Assembly (NCBI GenBank): GCA_038049695.1
Contig: CP142454.1
Span: 75,555,501 to 75,619,500 of the forward strand
Reading direction: 5' to 3'
From: Cinnamomum chago
Lineage: Eukaryota > Streptophyta > Magnoliopsida > Laurales > Lauraceae
DNA length: 64,000 nucleotides
Positions 23,267 through 34,351 of this stretch are shown here, in pieces. The position numbers were made by a program, and so were the translations under genes. The notes under the pieces were generated by a model. That model made no database searches and was not told the DNA's origin. It worked only from the letters and a program-made list of their open reading frames with translations. How positions within the stretch are numbered: the first letter of the stretch is position 1; each line of letters starts with the position of its first letter.

Positions 23267-24172
23267 GAAGATGGGGGTCTTTCTTTCTATTTTGGAATTT
23301 TGAAATTTTTTTTTTTAGAAACCTAAAAGGAAAAACTTCCTAAGGATCGCTTTTAGATTTAAAAGAAAATTCCCAAATTCTTGCAAAGTCTAATTAATCT
23401 TAGAAAGTTTGATATCTCTAAGGAAAGTTTCCAAACTCAAGTATATGAAACTGGCCCGACCAGGTAAGCCCCCAGATCAGTGGTGGGGTCACGATGCGTT
23501 GCAAGGGTCCCGCTTAAAACCCACCTTCTAGAACAAGAGACTTGTCTCCCTAATCTAATGGGACAAGACTTGCTTAGACATCGAATCAATCAAAAAAGGC
23601 AGTTTGTTTGGCTTTCCAAATAAATAACTAACCTTCTTAAAAAAAATTCCAGCAAGTTTTTAAGAGTCCTTTCAAATTTAAAAACAACTAAAATAACTGA
23701 ATTTCCAATAAAAGTTTTGAAATTTTCAGATTTTGGCAAGTTTGGTGGCCAAGAAGCCCAATTTGCGCGATCTAAGAGTTGTCTTTGTAAGGGAAAAGTC
23801 CAAATTTTTTTTGGAAACTTTAAAAACCTAAAAATATGAAAAATAACTGATTTTAACAGACCTTAATTAATCCTAACTAGCAACTAAAAAAATCGACCAA
23901 AACTAGTCCAAATTAGAACAAGTAAACTAGGCAATTTTCTGAAATTGATGTGATTTTTGAAAAATCAGAAAAAAACAATTTTCCAGATCTGAAATAATTC
24001 CAATTTTATCAAAAATAAGAGATTAAAAATCCACTTTTTAATGCAATAGGGCTGGTCCAAACATTCCATGCATGCTTCCCTTAGATCTAGAATGATTGCG
24101 GAATAGGAAAGGCACATCCACAAAGCAATTAAAAAGATAAGTTGGAAAAATTACCTTAAGCGAAGAAAAAAT
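23267..24172 (-). other. Athila 5' untranslated leader
   Basis: AT-rich, no ORF, between the PBS and gag. This is the usual place for the Athila leader. No other feature is seen. Confidence 0.6.
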
Positions 24173-24189
24173 CCCCGGCAACGATGCCA
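24173..24189 (-). other. Athila primer-binding site (tRNA-Asp type)
   Basis: The minus strand reads TGGCATCGTTGCCGGGG, two bases different from the complement of the plant tRNA-Asp 3' end (TGGCGCCGTTGCCGGGG). It lies six bases from the LTR edge at 24196. Confidence 0.85.
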
Positions 24190-24195
24190 AAAACT

Positions 24196-25706
24196 TGTTC
24201 GTCAGCTCTAAGTGCTAGGCCGCGATTGTAGTAATAACCGGTGAAACAAGGTCGATCCACAGGGAGTAGTTAATCGCGTAAACCTGCCATATTGGAAAAC
24301 TAGTACTAACCTAATAAAGTCTATAAAAACAAATCTCTACGAAACTGAAATTAAAATTTAATTACAAATCCAAATTAAAAAATTACAATCCCAAATAAAA
24401 AAAATCCTAATATAAGAATCCTAATCTAAAAATAAAAAAAAACTGCAAAAAACATAAAAGACATCAAACCACCAATTGCATAAAAGTAAATAAATCATGC
24501 ATTAAAATAAAAATCCATTAATAATATCATTAAAAATATAAGGATAAAAAGAATTCTAAATATTTATGGGAAATCACAATGTTATATTGACAAGATTAAT
24601 AAAAGACTACAAAAACACCGCACCAAGTGCGTACTGTCACTACTCACAAACACACGATGCCGATCCAAGGTGGGACACCTTGACCTCACTAATTGAGTCT
24701 TTTGAATTAAAAAAAACCAATAAACTAGTAATTTCCCAACAGTAATCAAAACTAAAAAATAAATAAAATCTTTCCTTACCCTAGATCGAACACATGAAGA
24801 AAATAGGACTTGCGCATAATCTCATCTTCAAGTCTTCAATCCTTCACCAAGGGAGAGATAGATGGCTGGTTGATGATGGAGCGATGGCAGTAACGTTGGG
24901 AGCGTGGCGGCGTAGAAATCCAAGTGGTGGTGTGCCCTAGGGAAGGCCTTGGATGAAATATTGATGGAAGGATGAGAGATGGAGAAAAAGTAATGGAAAA
25001 TGATGGGAAAGAAGTTGCTGGTCGTCCAAGAGGGATGGGGGGAGATGGAGTTGGCCCTTTTTTTTTCCTTTTTGGCTTTTTTTTTTCATCAAATCATTCA
25101 TCTCATTAAACAAATATTAGAATCAATAATGATACAGTCCCATATAAATGTCCAATATACATATACAAATAAACTAAACAGAATAAAACACCCCCACAAG
25201 TCTGCAACCGACCCCAAAGCGTCCATCAATCTTGGAATTTATGACAAACGTAGATGGGTCCCATGGTGCATTTGATTAATCAATTCTCTTCCGCAGACCC
25301 CAAATTTTGAAATTCCCTAAAAAAAATAAAAACAATTTTCAAAGAATAATTTATTCATATAGGGAAAGAATTATGCAAGATGCGGGCCCAATTCACACTA
25401 AATAGATGCGTAAAATGTCACCATTTTATCAAATCTTCAATTAAATCAATGGTGCAAATAAAATTCATCATTTTATTTGTGAATAAAAAGTTATGAGAAA
25501 TTTATGACTTCCAATGCCAAAAATAGAGAAATTCATTATTTTATGTGAAAATGTGATTTTTGGATGAATTTTGACTCGAATTCAAACTTTGATGCCCATA
25601 AACATAAAATCATGATTTTTTTACTAAAATGGTCCTTGATTTTATGATTAAGTCCTTAATTAATTCTAAAATGATGAGAAAATTTTGCATTTTTAAGGAC
25701 TTATCA
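24196..25706 (-). repeat. 5' LTR of the Athila element
   Basis: 1,511 bp, from TGTTCGTCAGCTC to AAGGACTTATCA on the plus strand, matching the other LTR. It ends immediately before the target duplication ATCTA and about 310 bases upstream of the DUF674 pseudogene start codon at 26023. Its transcription would run away from that gene. Confidence 0.93.
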
Positions 25707-25711
25707 ATCTA

Positions 25712-26022
25712 CTGGCAATATTGGATAGCAAAGACCTCACAACGTCACCTGGAACTGTTCTGTTCTTCTGTAGTGTACTTGAGTATTAAGGATACCAAAG
25801 ACCTCTTTGGCTCTTTCCCTATAATTGTCTTACTGGATACTAGATCCTTTTCGTTGTCTGAGAGCAGAAGAAAAGAAGCAGAAAACCATTAAATTCCCAG
25901 CGGGCAATTCAACAGAATTCCATGCAACATTGTATTGGTATTGGACACCAAAGACCGCTTTCCTTTTCGTTGTCAGAGAGCAAAATAAAAGCAGAAACCA
26001 TTCAAAACTTCAACAGAATTCC
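25712..26022 (+). promoter_or_regulatory. Leader of the second DUF674 copy, with tandem duplication
   Basis: A segment ending CAACAGAATTCCATG is present twice, with the ATGs at 25922 and 26023, 101 bases apart. Both are preceded by a CTTTTCGTTGTC stretch and an AGAGCA motif. The upstream ATG opens a short frame that overlaps the main start out of frame and ends near 26040, so it would act as an overlapping upstream ORF. The Athila insertion at 25711 removes whatever promoter lay further upstream. Confidence 0.6.
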
Positions 26023-26640
26023 ATGGCAGCCAAACAGATGAGCTTGACTCTCCTTGTGGACAAGGAAAGAAACAGGGTCATCTATGCCGAATCCGGCAAG
26101 CAGGACTTTGTAGAAATCATTTTCAGCTTCTTGACATTGCCCCTAGGAACTGTCATCAAGCTCTCCGGCAAGCAGTCCAAGATGGGTTCCTTGACCATGT
26201 TATATAAGAGCCTGGAGGATCTTGATTTGGAGTTCCTAAATACCAAAGCATGCAAAGACATGCTGCTCCATCCCAAAAGCTCTGCAGAAGAACTATACAA
26301 GTTTCTACCTCTAATCGTTAATATAGGAGCCACCTATCGTACCAAGTACTACATCTGTTCTCTGGAATGTTGTGTTGGAATTCACCGCTTGGTCAGTACT
26401 GTTAAAGACGCTCCATGTCTTTGTGGGAAAAAGATGGGTTGGAGGGTACGTGGAGAAGGGGGACCTTAATGCGATGGTGGGGATGGTGTGTTTATTGAGG
26501 GGAAGATGAGGTTAATGATAAGAGATGATTGGAAGATATCTGTTGTTTCTTCTTGGAAGAGTTTTGCGCTGCTGAAGAAATTTGGCGTCAGTGATACGTC
26601 TGTGCTTGAGGAGATGAATGTGACTGTTGGTGAAGAGGAG
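26023..26640 (+). pseudogene. DUF674 first-module exon with in-frame stop
   Basis: The frame from ATG 26023 encodes a first DUF674 module: MSLTLLVDKERNRVIYAES, FLTLPLGTVIKLSGKQ, MGSLTMLYKSLEDLDLEF, then KYYICS and PCLCGKKM. A TAA at 26467-26469 (codon 149) stops it. The same frame then continues with the rest of the family pattern (GVFIEGKMRLMIRDDW, LKKFGVSDTSVLEE) to GAA GAG GAG at 26640 and a GT donor. The exon is therefore 206 codons with one nonsense codon and phase-0 end, matching the exon inferred to end at base 10. Downstream exons are not seen, so I treat it as a pseudogene. Confidence 0.8.
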
Positions 26641-26655
26641 GTATCAGGTATGTAG

Positions 26656-27798
26656 TTGTTCATGCCCTTTCTCAAACATATCCACTTGCTTGTTTCAGGC
26701 AAACCATGTGGATGGAAGAAAATCTTGAATAATGTAAGAGGGAAGGGTAATGGTGAGAGATGAGAACAGGTGCGATGCCTTTCAATCCGAGGGTCTAAAA
26801 ATGAATGTTGAAAGGTGAACATCAGTGATGCCCATTCAGATAACCTTTCCTTTGATAGGAAATGATTACCCACCCACTCACCATCCTGCTAAATTAAATT
26901 TCAGAAATGTGTGCTCGCATCTACATGTTCACTTTCAAAAAGTAGGCTGGAGTTAGGGTGTTCATGGCAGGGTTGGCCAGGTTGAGGCATATCCAGGCCC
27001 GGCCCTAATTTCACAACACAGGCCCCTGTCCAGCCTAATTTCACAACACAAATCATAAATTTTACGCGTGAGCCCGCCCATTTAGTCAATTGGGTGTCCT
27101 GTTCTTGCTTTTTATGACATGTGTGGGCTTTCTAACAATAGTTTGGACAAACAACCACTAAATAACCAACAATCCTTATTTTGGGCTGGGCCAGGCCAGG
27201 CTTTGGCCTCACTTAACTGCACCATGGCCCAAATATTGAGTTGGCATCTGGCCCAGATTAATATTCAAGCTCAGCCCAAATAGGGATGGCCCCAGATTGG
27301 GCTCAGGCTTTCCCCGCCCATGAGCACCCTAGCTAGAGTAGAATTAGATTTAATTGACGTATAGCTGGATCTTTACAAAAAAAAAAAAGGATTTTACGGG
27401 AAAAGTTCCGAAATTTAGACATTCATTCAAAAGGGTCCCCAAATATTGTGTTGTACTAACAACGTTCGTGAGGCCTTACGTCAGAGCTTCTCGAAATGTC
27501 TAGCATTGCTCGTGCCCGACGAGGGAGACTCTAGCGTTGCTCGTCAGAGCATCTCCCAATGCCTTCGTCGTCATCTCCTCCTCCTCTTTCTCCATTTCCT
27601 CCACACCATCTATTAGTGGGATTCATTCTTCTGAGAGTGCACCCCAGAAGCTAGTTTCAGCCCACTGGCCGGAAACAACTCAGGCGCATTGATTCCTCTG
27701 CTCTTAGAATAAGGACCCATTGAACCTGGAATTAATATATACTAAAAAGGTTCATGATATCACTGTAACTCCCACCACCGAAACAAGAGAACCTGGAA
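26656..27798. other. Intron-like or intergenic sequence
   Basis: No coding region. The stretch 26765-26930 is a copy of the dispersed repeat also at 5183. GC-rich CAGGCC/GGCCCA motifs cluster near 26970-27310, with similar wording near 13680-13760. Confidence 0.45.
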
Positions 27799-27803
27799 CT
27801 AAG

Positions 27804-30085
27804 TGTTACATTACATCCCGAGTTAATTAAGATTAACTCTAATTAATCAAGATTTAACATGGTTTAAGCGTGATTAATCAACTTGATAGTGATTAACAAT
27901 TAAAATGGGTCAAATTAGTCTTGACTAAAGGAATTAAGCATAATGACTGAATGTAGAAGAGATTGGCTTAATTGAGTTGAAATTACACTCAAAGTGAGGA
28001 TAGGAAGGAGTTTTTCGTAAATATGAATTTGTACGTATTTTGTCAAATGAGGTGAAATTGGATACCATCGTGTGTATCTCGATGAGTACAACAAATTTCA
28101 TATTACACACATTTTCATTTGCCTTAATATGAGTCAAATGAATCATGAATTGACTCAACGTGGAAATATGCATAAGACTTAGGGTTCATATGCAAATTAC
28201 ATGGGTTATGTGTCAAGAACCCAAGTTGCATGTTATTAGGTGATTCACCTCAATGGTGATTCATTTCAACACTTACAACAAGAGAGAAAGAGAGAGATGG
28301 ATAGCTGCTCTTCTTCATTCTTCTTCTTGTGTGATCAGCTTTGAGGATTTCAAGTGGTTTTCAAGAGTTTTCATCATCTTCTTCATTATTCTTCAAGTGG
28401 GTTGTTCTAAGAAGTTGGTGATTTTGAATCAAAGAAAGGTTGAAACAAGTGGTGTTTGTGTTCAATCACAGCAAAAGGCAAGTATAGACACTTGTTTATG
28501 ATTATGATTATATGTTATTTGTGTGAGAGTTTATGTAAGTTTGATGATTGTTAGAAATAGATGTGGGTTGATTTATTTAGAGGGAATCATGAGGTAATTG
28601 AATGATGTTTATAATGGTTGCATGTTGGAATCGAAGTGCTCTTTTGTGTTTATTTAGTGTTTGAAGAAGGGAACAGGAGGTTCCAAGGAAGTCTAATAGG
28701 TCATGGAGTGAGAGTGAGAAATAGAATTCTGAAACATAATACTGTAGCAGAGCTGGTGCAGCTCAGTCGATCGGCCACACAGGGGTGAGCTCTCTGGAAC
28801 CGGGCCTTCTGAAAATTTAGTGAATCTTTTACAGATTCTGACTTTTTAAGTATAATTTAAGCTATATGATAGATGGTCAATAAATATTGGATTTATGCTT
28901 AGTTCCATAAAGTGTTATCTTTGGATATAAATCCAAAGTGAGCTATAAGTGATTCAAAGGTTAACTAAAGTTAATCATCCGTCACTGCTAACTTAACTAA
29001 GTCATAATGTATTCAGAACTTGTACGACTTTAACAGTAATTCAGCATGTAATTCTGAGTTTAAAGGATAAAGCCAGACTGTTTAGGTCCTTTATCTGTGG
29101 ATTCAGGGACTTTCAATGTACACACTACATCTATTGTAATGCTCATCTAGACTAACACGTACATTGAACACCTAAGATGACACTTGAATGGATGCTATTA
29201 GTCACTTATTTAATTGTTTATTGAATTGTCTCCATTAAATGAAATGAAATGAATTCTTTTGAGGCCTGGGTCATGAATGGTGCGCCCTTCCGCCTTGTGC
29301 CAAAGAGGACAATGATACCCAATGTGAAATGAATTGAATTAATTAGTGAGTCTGGCACTGCATGGTGATTTCTATAAGCCCATTGAGTTGATTCTGCTGT
29401 AGCAGATTATTTGGGAGTGTTCCGGAGCTCCGTGGTGATATCAGTAGTCCTTGGCCCGGACTCTGATAATTCCCACAATAAATGAATCCTTCCGTATGGA
29501 AGAAAGAATTCTCTCCTTTGAGGGAGATGGAATTTGAATTGAACTTGAAATGCTATTGTAGTTTGCCAAATAAAAAGACTCTCAGTGATTATAAGTTTAC
29601 CCATAAATGAACTGCAATGAAGTCAATGTGTCATTAGCATGTTTAATCATGAACTTGTTTATACATTGCTGAATTGTAAAATTCATAGTGTTATTGATGG
29701 CATTACAGGCACAGCTGCCCTTGCCGGTCCTTCCGAGACCATAGCACCACCGGAGATGTCCGGTACGGTTCCTCCAGGAGGACTAGTAGAATGGAAATAA
29801 AGCAAGAGTAGTTGAGGATATTGAAATGAACGTTGAGTTGTGATGTGTTGAAACGTTTCACAATTTTGATCCTTGCATTGTATTTAAATATGCAAGTGAT
29901 GGATTTTGTATATAGTGTAAAGAAATTTTGGTGTGATACCAGCAATGTATATTTGTGAATATTTCCGCATAATGTATATTGTTATCCCTTGTGAATTTTA
30001 ATGCGTTGAGATTCACGGGAGTAAGTATGCAGCACGACTCGGGATTAACTCGGATTAGTTCTAATCTCGTGCTCGGGTCGTGTCA
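27804..30085 (+). mobile_element. Solo LTR, Tekay/Del-like
   Basis: It starts TGTTACATTACATCCCGAG and ends CTCGGGTCGTGTCA, 2,282 bp, with perfect 5-bp duplications CTAAG at 27799-27803 and 30086-30090. No coding region, PBS or PPT is inside. The ends (TGTTA then a CCCGA-type block, closing with a CGTGTCA-type block) resemble the complement of the LTR at 42955-45796, so it is probably a related chromovirus family in plus orientation. Confidence 0.85.
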
Positions 30086-30090
30086 CTAAG

Positions 30091-30270
30091 AGAAGCTATG
30101 TGGTAGGATCCTAGCGTCAGTGTGCATAAGCACACCCCCTTTGGACATTGAATTTGGAAGGTTCCAGCCAATATCAATTGGTTTTCCTATCCCTGATCTT
30201 GAAGATCCAGGACCTAAGTTCCTAAGGACTACGCCATTTGATGTGCTCGTGCTGCTCTGAATGTATGCTC
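30091..30270. other. Spacer between solo LTR and CACTA-like element
   Basis: 180 bases without a recognisable feature. An open stretch (PIPDLEDPGPKFLRTTPFD) ends at a TGA near 30257 and has no known match. Confidence 0.4.
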
Positions 30271-30450
30271 CACTACAAGAAATTTAGGCTGTTGTGACGA
30301 AATTTTTTTTTGTCTTAAAAGAACACCCAAAGAGGACGAAATATAAATTTTATCGTTTGTTTTCATTTTTTTCAAAAGTATAGGAGACGAAAAAAAAAAT
30401 TCGTCTCCAAAAATATGGCACCAACTTGTTTTGTGTTGGCGCCAATTTTT

Positions 30451-30890
30451 TTAGCTCATTAGAGACGAAAATTGTTGTCACAAAATATAATTTTTTTTGC
30501 GACGAACGTAATTCGTCACCAATAAGGATAAGTTATGGAAGACGAACATATTTCGTCACCAAAATAAGGCGCTAATTTCATTTGCTTTGGCGCGGATTAT
30601 TTTAGCTCATTGGAGACGAACATTTTTGTCACAAAATATAATTTGTTTTTGTGACGAACTTAATTCGTCACTAATAAGGATAAGTTATGGAAGACGAAAA
30701 TATTTCGTCACCAAAATAAGGTGCCAATTTTATTTCCGAGCGCGAATTATTTTAGCTCATTGGAGACGAAAATTTTTGTCACAAAATATAATTTGTTTTT
30801 ACGACGAACGTAATTCGTCACTAATAAGGATAAGTTATGGAAGACGAAAATATTCCGACCAACAAAATAAGGCGCCAATTTCATTCGCAC
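30451..30890. repeat. Three ~150-bp sub-terminal repeats of the CACTA-like element
   Basis: TTAGCTCATTRGAGACGAA starts at 30451, 30602 and 30752, giving periods of 151 and 150. Each unit contains TTGTCACAAAATATAA and TAATTCGTCAC, so short inverted GACGAA/TTCGTC sites recur throughout. Confidence 0.85.
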
Positions 30891-30950
30891 TTGAGCCTAT
30901 TCCTCTCTTACAAGTATTGCTTTGGAAAAGCCTTTAAAATGACTAAAATG

Positions 30951-30993
30951 CCCCCCCCCCCCCGGCCCTAACGTCCATCCCCCCCCCCCCCCC
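30951..30993. repeat. Two poly-C tracts
   Basis: C13 at 30951-30963, then GGCCCTAACGTCCAT and a second run of about 15 C ending near 30993. The minus strand could form G-quadruplexes. Confidence 0.7.
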
Positions 30994-31572
30994 TAATCCA
31001 ATGCCCCTTTTCTAAAACCCATTTCCCCCTTTGTCCCTCCATCTATCCCGGTTTCTAATTTCCAAAACCATTTTCCCCCTTTTCCAAAACCCTTTTCCAG
31101 AAGAGGAGAGAAGAACCCTTAATTTTCCTCATTTTCCAAAACCCTTTTCCAACATCTCCCACCCATCGTCTCAGGCAGCAGCCCCATGGCCCATTGGCCC
31201 CCATCAATCATCATCACCCTCCATCAACATACGCAATGCAGACCCATCCCTGATCAGTGATCCCTCTCATCTCTACTTCTCTTAGTCTCCCTCGCCTATA
31301 ACTCCCAGATGCAGCCACCATCACCAGTCATCGTCATCTGTGCCCATCATCCTCCATCCAGGAGTCCGCCACCGCCAGGTACACCTACCTCTCTCAGTCT
31401 CTGCTACTGTGAGAACTTGGTCCGGGCGGTACCCTTAACCACGGGGCGTAGCGTGTCAACCACGGGCTTCAAACGGTGAGTGTCCATGAGCCCGCATCAG
31501 AAATATCCAAGTCATGACCTTGGGCTTATAAGTCAAACCCCATATTAACTTAGCATGAGGCTTTTTAAAACC

Positions 31573-31670
31573 GTGCGTCCCCGGAAATCGTAAGAACTCC
31601 GAAGTTAAGCATGCTCGGGTGGGAACAGTACTAGGATGGGTGACCTCTCAGGAAGTCCTCGCGCGTGCAC
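31573..31670 (+). repeat. 5S rRNA-like region of Cassandra LTR 1
   Basis: Contains AACTCCGAAGTTAAGC and AGTACTAGGATGGGTGACC, the box A and box C parts of the plant 5S rRNA internal promoter, followed by AAGTCCTCGCG. The 5' part of 5S rRNA is not recognisable, so this is the LTR-embedded fragment and not a 5S gene. Confidence 0.88.
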
Positions 31671-31928
31671 GTGGGCCAAAGCGGACAATTTCATGCTGAG
31701 TTGGGCGGGGCTGTGACAGCTGGTATTAGAGCCGAGGACGACTCTATTTCTAGTGGGGGAGAATGTGAGATATTGGTCCGGGCAGTACCCTTAACCACGG
31801 GGCATAGCTTGTCAACCACGGGCTTCAAACGGCGAGTCTCCTTTAGCCCGCATCGGAAATATCCAAGTCCTCACCATGGGCTTATAAGTTAAACCCCGTA
31901 TTAACTTAGTATGAGGCTTTTTAAAACC

Positions 31929-32026
31929 GTGTGGCCCCGGAAATCGTAAGAACTCCGAATTTAAGCGTGCTCGGGCGAGAGCAGTACTAGGATGGGTGAC
32001 CTCCTGGGAAGTCCTCGCGCGTGCAC
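31929..32026 (+). repeat. 5S rRNA-like region of Cassandra LTR 2
   Basis: As in LTR 1, but box A reads GAATTTAAGC, one base off the consensus GAAGTTAAGC. Box C and CTCCTGGGAAGTCCTCG are as in plant 5S rRNA, slightly closer than in LTR 1. Confidence 0.85.
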
Positions 32027-32283
32027 GTGGGCCAAAGCGGACAATTTCATGCTGAGTTAGGCGAGGCTATGACAGTTGGTATCAGAGCCGAGGACGGCTC
32101 CATTTCTAGTGGGGGAGAATGTGAGATCTTGGTCCGGGCGGTACCCTTAACCACGGGGCGTAGCGTGTCAACCACGGGCTTCAAACGATGAGTCTCCATT
32201 TGCCCGCATCGGAAATATCCAAGTCTTGACCATGGGCTTATAAGTCAAATCTCGTATTAACTTAACATAAGGACTTCTAAAAT

Positions 32284-32360
32284 CGTGTGGCTCTGGAAAT
32301 TGTAAGAACTCTGAAATTAAGCGTGCTCGGGCGGGAACAGTACTAGGATGGGTGACCTCT
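32284..32360 (+). repeat. 5S rRNA-like region of Cassandra LTR 3, truncated
   Basis: AACTCTGAAATTAAGC and CAGTACTAGGATGGGTGACC are present. The sequence then switches abruptly at CTCTTATATTTATGAC to the CACTA background. Confidence 0.8.
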
Positions 32361-32702
32361 TATATTTATGACAAAATATTTTTGTCTCTAATTTCTTCCT
32401 TTAATGACAAAATATTTTGTCACTAATTACTTACAAGTATGTTTCCAACAGAGTGTATTGGAGACGAAAAAAATATTACTTACAAGTATGTTTTCAACAG
32501 AGTGTATTGGAGACAAAAAAAATCGTCACAAATTTATCTTTTTCAATGACGAATTTTTTTTCGTCTCCAATACCTTTTAGCGACAAGGCTTTGGCAACGA
32601 AACGGGTGAAGAAATTTCTTCGTCTCAATTAGTTTCAGTGACAAAATATGTACATTTTGGGACAAATTTGTGTCGTCCTTAAACCCCAAATTTCTTGTAG
32701 TG

Positions 32703-34311
32703 CTTGCTGAAACCCAGGTTTTGTGAGCTTTGGTGATCCCAAAGCCCAGGGCAAAATGAGTCAGCGATGGAAACAGATGAACTGTCTGATGGATTGGTGA
32801 AAGAACTGTCTGTAGGAACCAAGCTCGCAGATGGGTTGGTGAGATTGGCACCACTGAATCACCAATCAGATGATATTTTGTTATTAGATGTGTGGAAGTT
32901 TAAAGGATCATCACTTGCACTCTCCTCCCAGTAAATCCCTCTAGACTGTCTGTTTGGATTCACAACTATGTGTGCAATGATTAATAGTGATGAACCTAAA
33001 ATGTCTATTAAAGATCGAGTAGGGGAGATGGAGAAATTGGAGAAGGAGAGGAAGAAGAAGACATTAGGAGATGCTTTGACGAGCGATACTACGTCATCCA
33101 TGGTGACGCTATCGTCGCTCACAAAAAAGTATAAATTTTTTTTAAAAAAATAGCTAGAGAACCTTTTTTGTACTACACAATATTTGGGGACCCTTTTCGA
33201 GGAATGTCCAAATTTTGAGATCTTTTCCATAAAATCTGATGCAGCAAGCAGTGGTGGATGATTTCCGGATGCCGATCTTCCACTAGACCTGTTGATTATT
33301 CTCAAGAATAATACCAGGAACAATGGGTTCTACTGTTTTGTTGATTCCAATGAATTCCAAGACAATAGGGAAAGAGAAGAATTCTCTAAAATAAACTTTC
33401 AATATCATTAAGCCAATCTCCATTTCTGGATTACAATCAAATATATAGGAAGTTGTTTCTAAATCTCACAAATCACGAGATTTATTACATATAATAAATA
33501 GCAAGAAAAACCTACCTAATCATAGAAACTGCTAATAATGAATTTGACTTATTCAAAAATATGGAGAGGTTGCTAGAAATAGTGAAAAATGCCTTTTTCA
33601 AGGCCTAAACGATGGAATTTGGCCTAAAAATGAGGAGTCCATTGGATTTTGAAGATTTTGCCGTTTCCGTTCCAGAATGGGGCTCCGTTCGCGATTCTGA
33701 CTCCAAAACCTAAATTTGGGCCTAGTATCATTTGGGCCCTGCACGGTGGGCCTTACTTCGATCCACTGCATCCATGTATTCCTCTGCTTTGGTCTGGACT
33801 ACATCAAAATCCTCTAAAAAAAATAACATATAGCTGGATGTGGTAGTCTGACGAGAGTTGTAGTTTGATTTTGGTCCTAAAAGTTGTAAGGGCCTGTCTG
33901 CGTTCTTCATGCTGCTGTCCTCTCTCCTCTCTCTTCCCTTGTCCTTGGTTTGGAATGATACTGTGCCAGTCCTTTGCTCCCACACTTTCCTTTCTTCCTG
34001 CTTTTTGTAGCTGGTGTTGTGCCCTGCTGCTCTCCAGCTGCTTTACTGTGTTGGGGAGCCAGCTAGTATTTGTTCTCGGTTGCCTTGCCAATGCTTTGGG
34101 TTTTCTTGTTTTCCCTCGGGCTCTCATTAATGCCCAGTTTGTTACCTTGCAGTTGCAGTGGCTTTTCTTTTTTGTTTTCCCCTTTCTGCAGGGCTCTTTG
34201 TAGGCTGCTGTCCCAGTTTTTGGTCTTTTCTCCTGCTGGTCTATTGCTGCAGGTTCTAATATGCTTTGGCATAGCTTGTTGCAAAACTCACCTTAAATTA
34301 TATAAAAAACT

Positions 34312-34351
<40 letters not shown>

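Larger units (their letters stand above)
14801..25706 (-). mobile_element. Complete but decayed Athila-type Gypsy retrotransposon
   Basis: Both LTRs are present (14801-16292 and 24196-25706) and perfect 5-bp duplications ATCTA flank the element (14796-14800, 25707-25711). The coding strand is minus: the right LTR is followed inward by a PBS matching tRNA-Asp and the left LTR is preceded by a G-rich PPT. Order is gag, protease, RT-RNase H, integrase, all disrupted by stops and frameshifts. The gag (LRDYLHP, LPRFHGL, EVCATQHF) and protease (LLDLGASVNLLP, ILGRPFLA) are of the Athila type. No envelope-like third ORF remains between integrase and the 3' LTR. Confidence 0.93.
31408..32360 (+). mobile_element. 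Cassandra-type TRIM, tandem of three LTRs
   Basis: LTR copies lie at 31408-31718, 31764-32074 (both 311 bp) and 32120 to about 32360 (truncated). They start TGTGAGA and end TGACA. Between them are two 45-bp internal segments (31719-31763, 32075-32119), each with TGGTATYAGAGC, the PBS for tRNA-iMet, and a GTGGGGGAGAA polypurine tract. Each LTR contains 5S rRNA sequence, the hallmark of Cassandra. LTR-internal-LTR-internal-LTR is the arrangement left by unequal recombination. The third LTR breaks off inside the 5S region where CACTA sequence resumes. It encodes no protein. Confidence 0.9.
30271..32702. mobile_element. Non-autonomous CACTA-like transposon
   Basis: The ends are exact inverted repeats CACTACAAGAAATTT (30271-30285) and AAATTTCTTGTAGTG (32688-32702). 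The flanking triplets are CTC and CTT, so a 3-bp duplication has one mismatch. The sub-terminal zones are full of GACGAA/TTCGTC motifs in both orientations, as is usual for transposase-binding regions of CACTA elements. A ~150-bp unit is repeated on the left (from 30451, 30602 and 30752), and a ~54-bp unit containing CAACAGAGTGTATTGGAGAC is repeated on the right (32425-32520). No transposase ORF is present. A Cassandra-type tandem occupies 31408-32360. Confidence 0.82.

Noticed and set aside
31573-32360. Three 5S rRNA genes
   Set aside because: Only the 3' two-thirds of 5S rRNA is recognisable and each copy sits in an LTR with PBS and PPT beside it, which is the Cassandra arrangement.
32731-33153. 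Possible small gene after the CACTA-like element
   Set aside because: Two short open stretches with no recognised domain, no splice structure linking them and no start or stop context.
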